Part shown: piece by piece, positions 11,120-23,084 of the stretch
How positions within the stretch are numbered: the first letter of the stretch is position 1
How the letters are laid out: every line of letters starts with the position of its first letter
DNA from: Agapanthus africanus
Lineage: Eukaryota; Streptophyta; Magnoliopsida; Asparagales; Amaryllidaceae
Length of the DNA stretch: 64,000 nt
Direction of reading: 5' to 3'
Assembly (NCBI GenBank): GCA_030015575.1
Contig: CM057338.1
Location: 631,214,189-631,278,188, forward strand
The notes under the pieces: model-generated
What the model saw: only the letters and a program-made list of their open reading frames with translations
Database searches by the model: none
Told to the model about the DNA's origin: nothing
Program-made: the position numbers and the translations under genes

Positions 11120-14100
11120 ATCTCCCACTTGCACTCAAGGCTAATTATTGCGATGTCGCATACTCACAGCCCGTGTGATACCGAACACCCAACTCCTCTA
11201 CTAGTCAGTCTCACAAAGCTCGTTTGCGAAACTATTGCGTTCGAGGAATAGCCTTAGTGAGTGGATCCGCTTTGTTGTTTCTTTCTATGTCTCTCTATAT
11301 CTCAAGTTCGCAGAGAAAGCCATCTCCCGAAAAGAGTAATACCTGTCTTAGAATGTGTCTGGATGTCTGATGGGACCTAGCTCATAAATGAACTCCAAAT
11401 CCAAACTTCTTAGACTGTATCGTCAACTGAACTTAATCAGTATCCTGCGCCATGCCGCCCTCAGTATTGCCTTGGACCACCTGTCCAAAAATACTGCCCC
11501 TCATCAGAAGGAAAACTATAACTCTGACAACCCTCCTTGTCGTCCATGTCACCTTGGAAGCCTGGAATGATAACTGTCTCCCGAATGAGGCTGTCGTTAT
11601 CATATCCCTAGAACATCTACTTATGTTCTAAAACTGCTTCCGACCGTTTCTCCAGGGTTGGATTAATGTCAACTTATTGCATCTAGTGCAAGAACAACAT
11701 CTGGTGTGGTACTTGACATCTCATGATTGACTCAATTGCCTAAGCAAGTGATCTGCCAATCATGCACATCCCTCTCTACTTTAGTCTGTAAGACACCTTT
11801 AGAGAGGGTGACTCCATTACCTGCAGGTACACTACCGTGCCAGGAGTCGTCCATGCTAAATACCCTTAGAATGCTGTCTAAGTACCCAGATTGGGAAACC
11901 ACCCAAATCTAGATCTAAAACCATAGATCTAGTAACTAGTATGTCTGATATAAAATCCATTTCCTTTGTGGAGAAACCACTGTGTGACGACCAAAGTATA
12001 ACTGATTGTAGTATAGGAGTTTCTTTTCCTACTCTGTGTATGTCATCCAAATACCAGGATATCACACCCTACTACCTTCTCAACAGATCCATCCCCTATT
12101 CTGATGAAGTCAATCCTATGACTGTCATGTCAGAAATGGATGATCTATCTCCGCTACATCTGCTTTAGTCTATAAATAGACATAAGCTACCTTTCCACCA
12201 ATGCTTCCGCTTCTCCCACTGACTACGACAACCCTCTGGCAGAGTCATACAAACGTACACTTCTAAAGCAAGTTTAGAATGACGCTATACTCATCCTCCT
12301 GCCGGGTCTCATAGTCTGGAACAACAGCAATGGTAAGTGTGGGTAAACAAGGACTTCCATGTCACCGTCCTTGAGGCTACCGTAGTATCTCTCGGGTGCC
12401 TGAAGTTACCCACCTTATCTGCGGAGTGGCCAATGGAATGTCAAACCAGATTGAATCTTTAGGTTCCTTATCAAATCTTCAGTAATCGTTTGCGGTTCTG
12501 GAATCACTTCCAGTTCTACCATACTCCCACTACTGTTTTCTGAAAAAGTCCATTTTTAATAAAACTGTGGCGAGTCTAGAACAATATTGCTATTGTTCAT
12601 CTAGATGGTAGAAAATCAACCCGCGTCATAGCCGGGGTCAACCCACAAACAGCCATTACAGAAACATGCCTTGAGTTGTCCAGTGTCTGGTTTTAATCAT
12701 AAGCCGGACAACTCCCCGTACCTTAACATCGTTAAGATACGAACTGTTCTATATCCCATATAGGACCAGAGGCACTGATTTAATTGAACCAGATCCAAAT
12801 TATGCAGCTGTCTCCAGTGCATGTCAACTAAATGGAAGAAGGCCGATCAGCGTTACTCAACTTAGGAATGCTTCCAATTATGAGTCACCTGAAAGAGAAT
12901 TAAGATCTCTTTATCATTACTATCAACTGAATACCATGCACAAGTGTCTACATCTTCGATTGCTTTGAAGAATCCCGATACTTGCTACACCTGGTTCTCT
13001 ACTCTATTCAAATACCTATACCTTCTCAAAATTCAGACCCTGTGTTTCCGCGAAACACCTGTCTAAAAACTAGAGAAGTCATAAGTAAACAGAATATAGT
13101 ACGAGGACTAACCCCTCTGTCCTGATGGACCCTGGACAACATACAATACTCTGTATAAGTCCCTTGAGTCTGATTACTCATTCACTGTGTGTCGTTGGTT
13201 GAAAACTGTACTTATGGTTAAGAAGAATTACACCGCTGTTTAATGCTCCTTACCTAACCATCCACTGATATAGGTAAATGTCACAGACATAATTTCAAAA
13301 AGGTATATCTCACTCTATGAAAATAGACGTACAGATATATCAATTTGAAATTGGTGCATGACAGCGGATATTCAAAACCAAATATTTGCCAACCGGCAAA
13401 CAGCCCAGGTGACTTCCTCAAATATCACCGATTACAACGAATCCCGATATAATGAGGATGATCACCCAATTCCCAATAACTTACTCCCACTCATCATCTG
13501 TAAAACCATACAGATGTGAGAATCATACCTGGTAAATACATACCCTGGAGCAAGTGTCTAATCGGGAAATCAGTTTTCTTTTAACATTACACAGTGAAAC
13601 TGAAACATTGAAATGTTCCGATGGGGTATCCTGGTATTCCTAGTAATGCCTCTTCCAGATTCACGATTGTAACCGTATAATTCCTTTCCACCTCTCTAAA
13701 TCCCTTCATATGTCTTTAGTCATTACCTTCTGCACACCCCTTTAGGCCAAATGGTTTTCTTCCTTCCCTACCGTTCGGCACCAGCCTATGGTTTGGAAGA
13801 AGACTATCCAATAAGCATAATGGGTGTACTGTCCTAATCCTAGGAACACTCGCAATGCGAGAGAAGGTGAAGATAAAGGACACCTGAATAAATCTTATTC
13901 CTATTTCTCCTGAACCAGAATCCATCCCCGAACTGGAACAAGTTCCTTTCGAGTTCGTATATAACCATACGATGGAGTATCCAATAAACTGTGGATCTTC
14001 GTAGTGATACGGAGTGTCCTGGAGAAATACAAAGGTGATTTAGGATTGGCGAAGGAATACATGGTTTGGTCGTGAATATCTGTTGCAATTTACTTTGCCC

Positions 14101-14560
14101 TCTCACTAATCCCTTGCTTTGTCTTAACTTAATACCTTCTGTACACCATCGTTAGGCTAATTGGTTTTCTTCATTCCCTACCGGTCGGCACCTGCCTATG
14201 GTTTGGAAGAAGACTATCCAATTTGCGTAATAGGTGTACTATCTCCTAAACCAAGGAGTACTCGCAACCTGAGAGAAGGTAAAAGGAAAAGACAACTGAA
14301 TAGTCCTATTCGTTTCCTCCAGAACCTGAAACCATCCTCGAATAAATTCTTTCGAGTTCGTATCTAACCATACGATGGTTTTATCCAATGGAAGTGGACG
14401 TTCGTAGTAATACGGGGTATCCTGGAGAAAAGGGTAAAAGTAGGAGTGGCAATGAGGTTTGCAACTCTGACAATCCAAAAGCCAGTGTTAAGAAGGTTTG
14501 GTCAACTTGGTCACTGAGTCATAGTCTTAGGGTCGGGTCAATGGTCGCTGCCAAAGAGAG
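11120..14560 (-). pseudogene. B gag-pol remnant, heavily decayed
   Basis: Starts with the polypurine tract (11120-11134). Reading direction is minus. Nucleotide similarity to A1 gag-pol can be followed in patches: the RNase H/RT end near 11240-12300 and integrase-like stretches near 12400-13450. Gag-like sequence follows toward 14500. No reading frame of useful length remains and the number of breaks is very large. A region near 13689-14500 is present twice in tandem. It holds no gene and is identified only by homology and position. Confidence 0.7.
13689..14500. repeat. Two-copy tandem repeat of about 409 bases in the B interior
   Basis: The segments beginning near 13689 and 14098 align along most of their length. 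Shared landmarks are taccttct at 13724 and 14133, the tract around ggtttggaagaagactatcc, and atacgg...tatcctggagaaa near the end. They have diverged by perhaps 15-20% by eye, so the duplication is older than the B insertion, whose LTRs are about 99% alike. Confidence 0.7.
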
Positions 14561-14847
14561 AGAGAAAAGAAACACTCAGCGTGCACTCTAACCTAGATCA
14601 GAATGGTTACCAATTTATCTAATCTGGAAACCTCCCACTGTACCTCAAATTCTCCTCCAAACCTAAAAGAAGAATTAGTCGGGATCATCCGAGGAGTAAA
14701 CTAACTCATCAGTGGGAATCGGGATCCAACTATCACCGCATAATAACGTGACGGAATCCGCTCACGTCATCACACTCTAGAAGGTATGCGCATATCTGGC
14801 AAGTTTCAGTTCTTTTGAAACTCCCGATGTGATTTCTGCCCCATGCT

Positions 14848-15058
14848 CTTATGACCTTGACGAAGGCCAACAAATCATAAGTCACATGTCAAGTTCTACC
14901 CGTCATTCTCCAGGTTGATTTGAACCCACCCGCACAAGCCCTTGACGAAGGCCAACAAGGCTATACGACTGTCCCAAACCAACGCATCTATCTATGCTGC
15001 AGAAAAGGCAACAAGCAGCTACCATACACTATGCCTTGACGAAGGCCAACAAACATAG
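14848..15058 (-). promoter_or_regulatory. Triple conserved-loop hairpin module, B leader
   Basis: Hairpins at 14848-14881 (cttatga and tcataag), 14937-14962 (agcc and ggct) and 15029-15058 (ctatg and catag). The sense-strand loop contains TTGTTGGCCTTCGTCAAG in all three. The middle stem differs from A (tacc and ggta) but still pairs. Confidence 0.65.
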
Positions 15059-15192
15059 CATGAATACTACGTGCTACCCGTCTGAAACGACGGAGGGCTA
15101 CGAATGGTTTCTGGCGAAAACCTTTAACGTAATGAACTTGATATTGTTGAAGGAACCGGATAGCTTTTAAAATTATAGTGACGAAAACCTTT

Positions 15193-15397
15193 GCTAAAGA
15201 GGTCACTCCCGGTGAAGGGATCTCGGCTCTTTCCCCATAGAATGGGGTGCAGGATATTCCAAATGAATACCACGATGCAAAGCAAAAGTAATCGGCTATA
15301 GTGAAGTTAATGCCCTGATGCAAACTTCTATCCAAGGGGTCACTCCCGGTGAAGGGATCTCGGCCCTTGCCTCGTCGACTGAGGAGCAGGATATTCC
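15193..15397. repeat. Doubled ggtcactcccgg module in the B leader
   Basis: Two copies, about 15193-15255 and 15331-15397, roughly 140 bases apart. The equivalent pairs are 61-130 and 207-271 (C1), 31082-31155 and 31231-31303 (C2, reverse) and 51331-51397 and 51478-51544 (D). I did not find it in A leaders. Confidence 0.75.
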
Positions 15398-16838
15398 AAC
15401 TGAATACCACGATGCAAAACAAAAGTGAACGTCCTTGCAATAACATCTTTTTGAAAAGTGTTCCAACAACATCAGATTAGGTTTGTTTTAACTTGCATTG
15501 ATCCGAATCAATGCAGTCCTATCAATTGATCACACCAAAAAGAACGAAAATATACTGATGTGCGTATATGCCATCCGCATTCGCCACTGGGTCCCGTCAT
15601 TACCCGTTAGGTTAGCTAACTAACGACAGAGCAGGGACTGGATTAGCGCGGATGCAAAACATATACAACATCTACTAATATATATACCAATATATTATAT
15701 TCGCTCAAGGCGTGATAAAAATGCAACATCACAGAGAATGAACAGCATCACAGAAACAATACAGATATCTGGGATCCCCGGGATTCACAGAGCCACTACT
15801 GAAACCCGACGTTCCCCTGGTCGTGTGGATAGCATGCGCAATGTAATCCTAGACCCCTACGGGCGCGGCAAGTTACCCGCCAAAACCTGAAGCGAGGCAG
15901 CCCCCTTCAGCACCGTGAATGGACCACCCAACACTTCACGGAATCCGGTAACTTGGGCACCCCTCCTGGGTCAACCTGTACCCCCTACGAGTGCGGCGAA
16001 TAGCCCGCCAATCCTAGAGTGAAGCCCCCTCCGTCTCAATGCCATGAGATGCAGGCTTGTTGCCCTCTGGAACCCGGCAATCCGTGCACCCCTCCGCGGG
16101 GTAATCCTAGTACAGAAAGTAAAATATACATACAACGGGTACATCGACCGCAACCTGGCCGTGCCCCAAAATAATAATACAAACAGGCATTGACGGCAGT
16201 CCACATGTCGGACGCTCGCCCCGCAATATCAAATGTACATAATACAACCACAACTGTACTAGCATTGCATCCAGGCTATCCCCACGACCGATCCGCAACA
16301 TCACAGCAAAACCAGAACATCAACGTGAAAGTCACGTTCGCAAATCCGTCTAACCGGGCTATAGCAGTTAGACAGGATTTACCGATCGAGTGACATTCAC
16401 GGTCGCAGATATAATGTAAATACTGTGAAATAATGTGTTTAAAATATCCGATCAATCAAATTTTAACAAGTGGGCCCCCAAGCATTACTGTAGCAGATCA
16501 AGAAATTCTGGGCCCAATGTTATTATTCCAAAACCCCAATTTTAACCCCAGAAAAACACTGTAGAAATTTGGTGCAGGGATCTCCACAGTGTGCGGCGGA
16601 ACCGCGGCGAGAAGGGGGTGTTTTCGGCGGTTCCGCGCTCCCACAGTGGAGTCACCGCATCGAATTTTTACAGAGCTCTTATATTTTCTAGTACATCAAT
16701 TTTTTACAACCTGAAAAAAATTTCGACACCAAAAAATTTCAACAGAAAACTGATGCGAACAAAAATGTAGATTTTGGAATTTTGGTCGATCGGAAATGCA
16801 AAACACATTAAACCAAGCTAGACTAAGTTAATGGCGAG

Positions 16839-16850
16839 GCTCTGATACCA
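16839..16850 (-). promoter_or_regulatory. B primer-binding site
   Basis: The sense strand reads TGGTATCAGAGC, the complement of the 3' end of plant initiator tRNA-Met, one base from the LTR. Confidence 0.88.
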
Positions 16851-16851
16851 C

Positions 16852-19105
16852 TGTGAGTGCACGGCGGCGCCCCGGCCGTCAATCCGACGGCCAAATGCGG
16901 AAGCGGTGATAAACTTAAATTTTCTTTAACTGGCAAACCGCCGCGCACTAATACCCGGATCGAACCATTAATTAGTCCTAGCTTTCTACAAGAAGGGGAA
17001 GAGAGATATACCGACAGATCCGAGTCCTCTAGTCTTCTCGTCGTCGTCCCGATCTCCTGCGGAATGTCCCGTCTCCTCCTCGTCGCCGGAAGTGCACCAC
17101 ATCGCCTACTTCTTTTACGGGCTCCCACCTCAATGCCGAGGCAACTCGGGCACGAAGCTGGCTAGTCGACGTGCCCAAGATTTGCTGTAGAATATCTAGA
17201 GAAGAAGTCTCATTTGGGGTTGTAGGAATTGCCTTTTGTGGAGGAATTGAACTTGGGGCCTTTTGGATTGAACTTGTGGGAATTTTGCAACATGAAATGA
17301 AGCAAAATCCCACACCAAGAATTTGGGACAGCCCACTAAAGGGGGAGGCCGTCCATGACAATGTAGGAGGGGTGAATATGAGAGAGTGACCAAAAAGAAT
17401 CATGCAAGAGAGAGAGAGAGAGGAGGGTTATCATATGAAAAGAAATGATCACAAAGAAAAGTCCTCACTCAACAACCATACCCTAAAGTCCTCACTCAAC
17501 AACCATACCCCTCAACATCATCAACAATCATGACTTTAAAAGTCAAGCCATGATGGAGTCAAAACAAGTCAATGATGGTGAAGTCATCATGAAGCAATAA
17601 GATGCAAAGAACCCCCTCCACAAACACTTATTTGCAACAATGCAAATAAGCCCTCCTCCACCAAACTTCGGCCAATGAACGATACAAAGGAAATTGGCCG
17701 AAACGGAAAGCAAACTGGCAACTCCAGAAAACTGGTCCCATAATAAATTACAGGAAAACCCCGATACTGTGCATACACACCCGCATTTGTATTCCGACCG
17801 AAATACAAATGCAATGAGACAAAATCTACACTGTACTATACTAGGATCCGGCTTAAACCAAAGCCGGCTAGTAATATCCGTTCGATCCTGATCCGTGCAA
17901 TACCGCACGTATCTGATCGAGCCCTGCCATATATCCATACGGCCTATAGTACAAACTGTCCGATCCTGATCCGTGCAATACCGCACGTATCTGATCGGAC
18001 CTTGCCATATCTCCATACGGCCTCTACAACCTTTCGCCCGAAAGCTGAGTAACAGAATGTGGGGGACTCTAAAGACTCGTCAACACCTTGGTTGTGGATT
18101 TAACCACTAGCACGTCAGAGGTATAAGCCAATACGTAACGGGCTACCGGGTATTGACTAAAAGGGATGTCTGTGAGCGAACTCAGCCTGACAACCCTACT
18201 GAGCCTGTCAGTGATAATATCCGTACAGTCCGGTCCGTTCGTCTATGAGTATCGCATGGCGGGCCTAGGGGGTTGGTAAAAGTCAGACCCCCAAAAGCGG
18301 TACAAGTCGTGTCGGAGTGTAGCCCAGAACACCGTGAGATACTACTGGAATACCTACCAGTAAATCTCCTGCCTTGGCCAAGGACTTCGTGTAATGGCTC
18401 TCCTAGACACAGCACGACCTCACCCCCAATACCGGGAGAGACGAACCCCTGAAGATACGCTCACTGCCTCCATGTGGCTCGGGACTGTACCCAACTAAAA
18501 CCTGTTTGCACGACTCCTTTGAGCCGTGGTAGGGTAGTAATCAAAGTACAGTGGGAACTCACACGAGACAAATGACGATCCCCAGGTCGATGAACTAACA
18601 TGCACACATGTCATCAGGGAACTGCCATCTGACGTCTGGTATATGACCAACTAGCATGTTCCCGGCGAGTCCTGTCCGGTGTACTCATAACCCAATGAGC
18701 ACCTGTATACATCTTAGGTGATCCAACTGACACCAGTGGCTTGTGAGACCGGCCACCGCCCCTCGTCGGGGTCTCGACTGTATACACTAGTCTACTCTGG
18801 AGTATCGATGCCCTGTCTCGAAACTCACACGACTAGGGACCATTTAAGGATATGCTTATAGACCCCAGCTCCCACTTATATGATCGCCCTCATACTGCTG
18901 GTGGTCAAGCAAGAATCCTAGGGGCTCTATCAACGTGTAATAGCAACTTGTCAGGTCACCTAAAACAGTACACGATGATAAAGGTAAACCAGATAGCATA
19001 CTATCATCTCGAGTAAGACTGTTCTACCGGGATAGGCCCTCCATCAATCATTGCAATCACGTACCTGTGACCTAATAATTGACTCTGAGGGCACTATCTC
19101 CAACA
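16852..19105 (-). repeat. B 5' LTR (right)
   Basis: 2.25 kb, about 99% like 8867-11119 by eye. It carries the same internal repeats. The short reading frames here are duplicates of those in the left LTR and are not genes. Confidence 0.92.
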
Positions 19106-19128
19106 ATTGGTATGAGAAACAATGATCA
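19106..19128. other. 23-base segment between the B LTR end and the target duplication
   Basis: Follows CAACA, the normal LTR end, and ends in CA just before ggttc. It is absent from the other side of B, where ggttc abuts the LTR directly. It belongs neither to the LTR nor, apparently, to A1. On the sense strand it contains CTCATACCA, one base different from the CTGATACCA end of initiator tRNA-Met. Confidence 0.5.
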
Positions 19129-19326
19129 GGTTCGTGGGACCAAATTTTGTGGTTATTTAATAAAAATCCTGAGCCGATTTTTAAGATGAAATTTATCAAT
19201 TTTTGAACAGAAAAAAAATCGGCAGAAACATGACATATCGGGTTCGTTTAGTGACTTTTTCTCTGATCGATCTTCTAGTTACTTTGCTAACATGTTAGAT
19301 AGAGTTTAACTAGGCTCTGATACCAC
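19129..19326 (-). other. A1 leader, primer-site end
   Basis: Continuation of the A1 leader after B. It matches A2 at about 63200-63381. It includes the primer-binding site at 19314-19325 (sense TGGTATCAGAGC). Confidence 0.88.
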
Positions 19327-21493
19327 TGTAAGTCCATGCTACCTCTCCCGGTACTTACGGGCTTGCGGAATTTGGTGAAAAACGATTTTCTAGAGGCGGT
19401 AACATGGACTCAAAACCGGATCTTTGTTAAACATCTAACTAACAACCTAATTAGGAGTTGTTAACTACTCGGTTAATGGGTTATACCTTTCTTTCTTGAA
19501 CTCCTTCGTCTTCAAGCCTCGATGGTTGTCCGGATCGGCTTCACCCCGTCGTCTCCTTGCGCTGAAGATCGATCCACCTGAAAGCTTCTACCTTTGGCTT
19601 CTTCTTCGAACTTTGAAGAAACTAGTTCACTCGGTTTGCTAAACCTTGTGAACTAGAATGAGTAGAGGAATGTTTTGGTGACTTTTTATCTCTAAGGCAA
19701 TGAGTCTCAACACATGAGAATGATTTGCCTTGAGGTAGAGAGAGCAAGAGCAAGAGGGAGAGCTTGAGAATGAGAGAGCTCAAGAGAGAGAAAGCAAATG
19801 ATAGAATGAACCATACGCATCTCATTCTCACCTCTCATAATCCAAAAGCCATCATAACAAAAATAGTAATCAAGTATTGTGTAAATGGATTAAGTCAAAA
19901 TGGCTATATCATTTCATGCACTCATTTTGCACAAGAGATCAAGCAAGCAAAAGTCTTTGCCATGAAATGATAGCCATTGTCATCATGATGGTCAATTAGT
20001 CCAACCTAGTCAACCGGACAACAAAGTCAACAAGTCAACAAAGTCAACCCCTCAACAACCATGTCACTATAATACTTAATTAATATTATTGTTAATTACA
20101 TATCATATTCTCATTAGGGTTGAGCAAAAAGTCAACAGTCAAGAGTCAACGGTCAACAACCCTAATGAGAATCCTCTGCCTCTGTCTCTCTGTCAACTGT
20201 GCATACACACCCGCATCCGCATTCCGAGGAACACGAATACAAACGAGATAAAACCAATCCCAAAACGTACACTAGGATCTGGCTTAAACCAAAGCCCGCT
20301 AGTGTTAACTGTCCGGACACTGTACGTGCACAAGTGCACGGATGTGATCGAACCCTGTCGCAAAACCATGCGACCTGTCGCAAAACCATACGACCTGTCG
20401 CAAAACCATGCGACCTCTACTCTTTTGCCTAAAGGAGAATAGCTTTCTGTGTGGGACTCTAAAGACTCGACACTACGCTGGCAGTGGGTTTAACCACAGA
20501 CCGCAAGCGGCACTAGCTGTGCGTAACGGTCCCCAGGTAGATGCCGACAAGAAGACTGACGAGGTGAAACCCATCTGAACTCCTACTGAGCCTGAATGTG
20601 ACAGTCTCCGTACAGTCCGGTCTGTTCGTCTGATACATCACATGGCGGGCCTAGGGGGCGGTAAAAGTCAGTCCCCTAATAGCGGTACAAGTCGTGTCGG
20701 AGTGAAGCCTAATACACCCTGAGATAACACTGGAAGCCTACCAGTATATCTCGCTTGCCCTAGCCAGGGACTACTCGTGTAATGGCTCTCCTAGACACAG
20801 CACGATGTCAACCCACAATACCGGGAGAGACGAATCCTGTCTAACCGTCACTGCCTCCAAGTGCTTCGGGACTGCACCAAAAAACTACCTGTTTGCACGA
20901 CTCATTTGAGCCGTGGTAGGGTAGTAATCAAAGTGCAGTGGGAACACACTCGAGGCGAAGTGACAGAGTCATGTCAGCGGACTAAGCTGTACTCATGTCA
21001 CCTGGGAACTGATAATTGACGATAGGTATAGTACCATCCAACAGTTCCCGACGAGTCCTGTCCAGTGTACTCGTAACCTAACGAGCACCCGCATACTATC
21101 TCCAGTACGACGTACTGATGGCTGTGGGACAGACCATCTCCCACACTGGGATGAGAAGCGCATACGCTAGTCTACTCCGGAGTATTGATGCCCTGTCTCG
21201 ATAGTCCGGCGACTAGGGACCTGCATAAGGATGTGCTTATAGATTACCCAGCCCCCACTAGTGTGACTGCCATCACAACGCTGGTAATCAAGCAAAGATC
21301 CTAAGGGCTCCACTAATGTGTATAGGTGATATATTAAAATAAACACATGTACACATTGAAGTAGAAACAAACCAAGTAGCATACTACTATTTTGAGCAAG
21401 ATTGTATATACAAGGTGAATATCCCAAGCTTCCATTAAGTAATATACAAACTAGTTTGATACAGTAATGGCCTCTAGGGCATATACACTAATG
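19327..21493 (-). repeat. A1 5' LTR (right)
   Basis: About 2.17 kb, homologous throughout to 838-2985. It carries three copies of the 20-base hairpin repeat (20357-20414), the W-box clusters and the 35-base hairpin (19622-19656). It is followed by ccatc, the A1 target duplication. Confidence 0.92.
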
Positions 21494-23084
21494 CCATCCT
21501 CCTTGGGTCTATCCTAGTGCGGAAAAGTAAATAATATACAAAAGGTGACATCTTCCGCAACCTGGAAGTGCCCCAATAAAAGAATAATACATACAAGTTT
21601 TTACATGAATGAAAATGAAAAACACTCATCTCACATAAAAAAAACCCGGCTATTCAAACACGACGATCCAATATAACATATCCAGCAACACATAACATCA
21701 CATGTCATCAACGTAAGTAAATATGCGCATCCCAATTTTCGTTGACATATAGCAACGAAACCGACGATATCACATATTACACTTACGGTCACAGAAAAGA
21801 AAGTGTAAAACTACAACAGTTGGAATTCGCAACCTGCATAGACATCGCATGCCTAATCAAATGAATTCCTTAGACATCGCATGCCTAACAATTATAAACC
21901 CCGCACTTTAGTCTCATTATCGAAAATTCTTTTCAATATCAAGTCGGGCAATTCAACAAGATTCCCGACATCCTGATCGAATGCTCGTCGCAAACTTTAG
22001 TAGGCGGCCGCACCCCCATACCATCGATGAAGTTTACCAAGGCGGAACACCGCTACCGCGAGCACCCGGACGGATGCTTTCGGCGACGGGGTTCTCCAAC
22101 AGTCACTTGGTCAGGGCTAAGGGGTGTAGCTGTCTATTAAGTTTATTCGGTGAGTATCCGCCTACGCTACGTGATTGCGACGGACTTTTGATCACATCAA
22201 AATCCCGTGGCAACCGATCAATTGAGACTAAACCGCTATATTTATAACATTCATTCAGTTATCTCATAACTACTTGTGAATTCCAATTATTGTATCACAT
22301 TCCAGATAAATAGAAAATGTTAAACTTTCCGCTCGAACAATCGAACACCCAAGTTTTCCCGAAGCGGCTCAACACATGAAATAAGTTTAAAAACATTCAC
22401 TTCATGCCTCAGTACCAACGGTCCAGCCGTAGAAGGGTCAAGCCAACGCCTCACATGTGGCACGCCGTACTGCCCCAAACCCTAAGGTTCAAAGGGCGGT
22501 TCAAGATGGTCACATAATCGAGTTAAGGTTTGTTGTCTTCTAGAGGGTCCATCACGTTACTTGCACTACATAGAACGTCTTTAAACCACGGAAAAATCCA
22601 ACTCTTGGAAATTTTCCGGCAGGGGAAAAAGTGGGTATTTTTATCCGGTCGAACTTTTCAAGATTTTCTAAAATTATCCGGAAAGAAACAGACGAAGTTA
22701 AACTTCCCGATCGAAACACCGAGTCCCCAATACAACCCAGAAAACTCAACTCTTGAGTGCAGATTAAAACTTCCCAGAGAACAGAGGAAACAAATACGGG
22801 CATTACTGTATCAAAATGAATCCCTAATCAGTATAAACAGCCGCGGAACCACCGCAAAAGGAGGCTATTGCCGCGGTTCCGCGGAGCTACAGTGGAATTA
22901 GGGTTTCGTTTTCTGCAGTAACTCTTAGAATTTCCTGCTCTATTTTCTGAGAATTTTTAATTGACAAAAATCCACAGTTTGAAAAATTGTACAGAGAGGG
23001 TTGAAATCGGGGGACATCGGGTTCGAACGGACTTCTAGCTTCATCTACACATCGCCTAAAGATCTAGCTAGGCTTTGATACCAC
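21494..23084 (-). other. C1 5' leader, primer-site end
   Basis: Resumes the C1 leader after A1. It is the reverse complement of C2 leader sequence around 28941-30530. It contains a perfect hairpin with arms CCGCGGAACC (22841-22850) and GGTTCCGCGG (22875-22884). The primer-binding site is at 23072-23083, a slightly diverged TGGTATCAAAGC on the sense strand. No gene is evident; the 123-codon frame at 22530-22901 has no recognisable domain and lies in leader sequence shared with other copies. Confidence 0.85.

Larger units (their letters stand above)
14561..16838 (-). other. B 5' leader
   Basis: Non-coding leader carrying the triple hairpin (14848-15058), the doubled module (15193-15397) and a GC-rich inverted repeat with arms gcggaacc (16596-16603) and ggttccgc (16629-16636). 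It is colinear with the D and C leaders more than with A. No gene is evident; short frames such as those around 15971-16393 match nothing I recognise. Confidence 0.8.
8867..19128 (-). mobile_element. B: non-autonomous copia element inside A1
   Basis: LTRs at 8867-11119 and 16852-19105 flank a 5.7 kb interior with a copia polypurine tract at one end and an initiator-Met primer site at the other. Interior homology to A is recognisable only in patches; coding capacity is essentially gone, with very many breaks. Yet the LTRs differ by only about 1% over the first 700 bases, so the insertion is recent. The duplicated target is ggttc (8862-8866 and 19129-19133), provided that 23 extra bases (19106-19128) are counted with the element. 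Inference: B moved with proteins supplied by another copia element. Confidence 0.88.
838..21493 (-). mobile_element. A1: Ty1/copia element, Angela type, nearly whole, with B nested in its leader
   Basis: In element order this minus-strand element has a 5' LTR (19327-21493), primer site (19314-19325), leader (19326 back to 6958, interrupted by B), gag-pol (6957-3000), polypurine tract (2986-3000) and 3' LTR (838-2985). It is flanked by ccatc on both sides (833-837 and 21494-21498). The two LTRs differ by about 3% over the first 400 bases compared by eye, so the insertion is moderately old, yet older than B inside it. Gag-pol is nearly full length with about two breaks. The Angela (BARE-1-like) assignment rests on recognisable RT and RNase H sequence and is my judgement, not a database result. 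Confidence 0.92.

Noticed and set aside
22530-22901. 123-codon frame in the C1 leader as a possible host or accessory gene
   Set aside because: No domain or codon pattern; the same leader in C2 does not keep it open.
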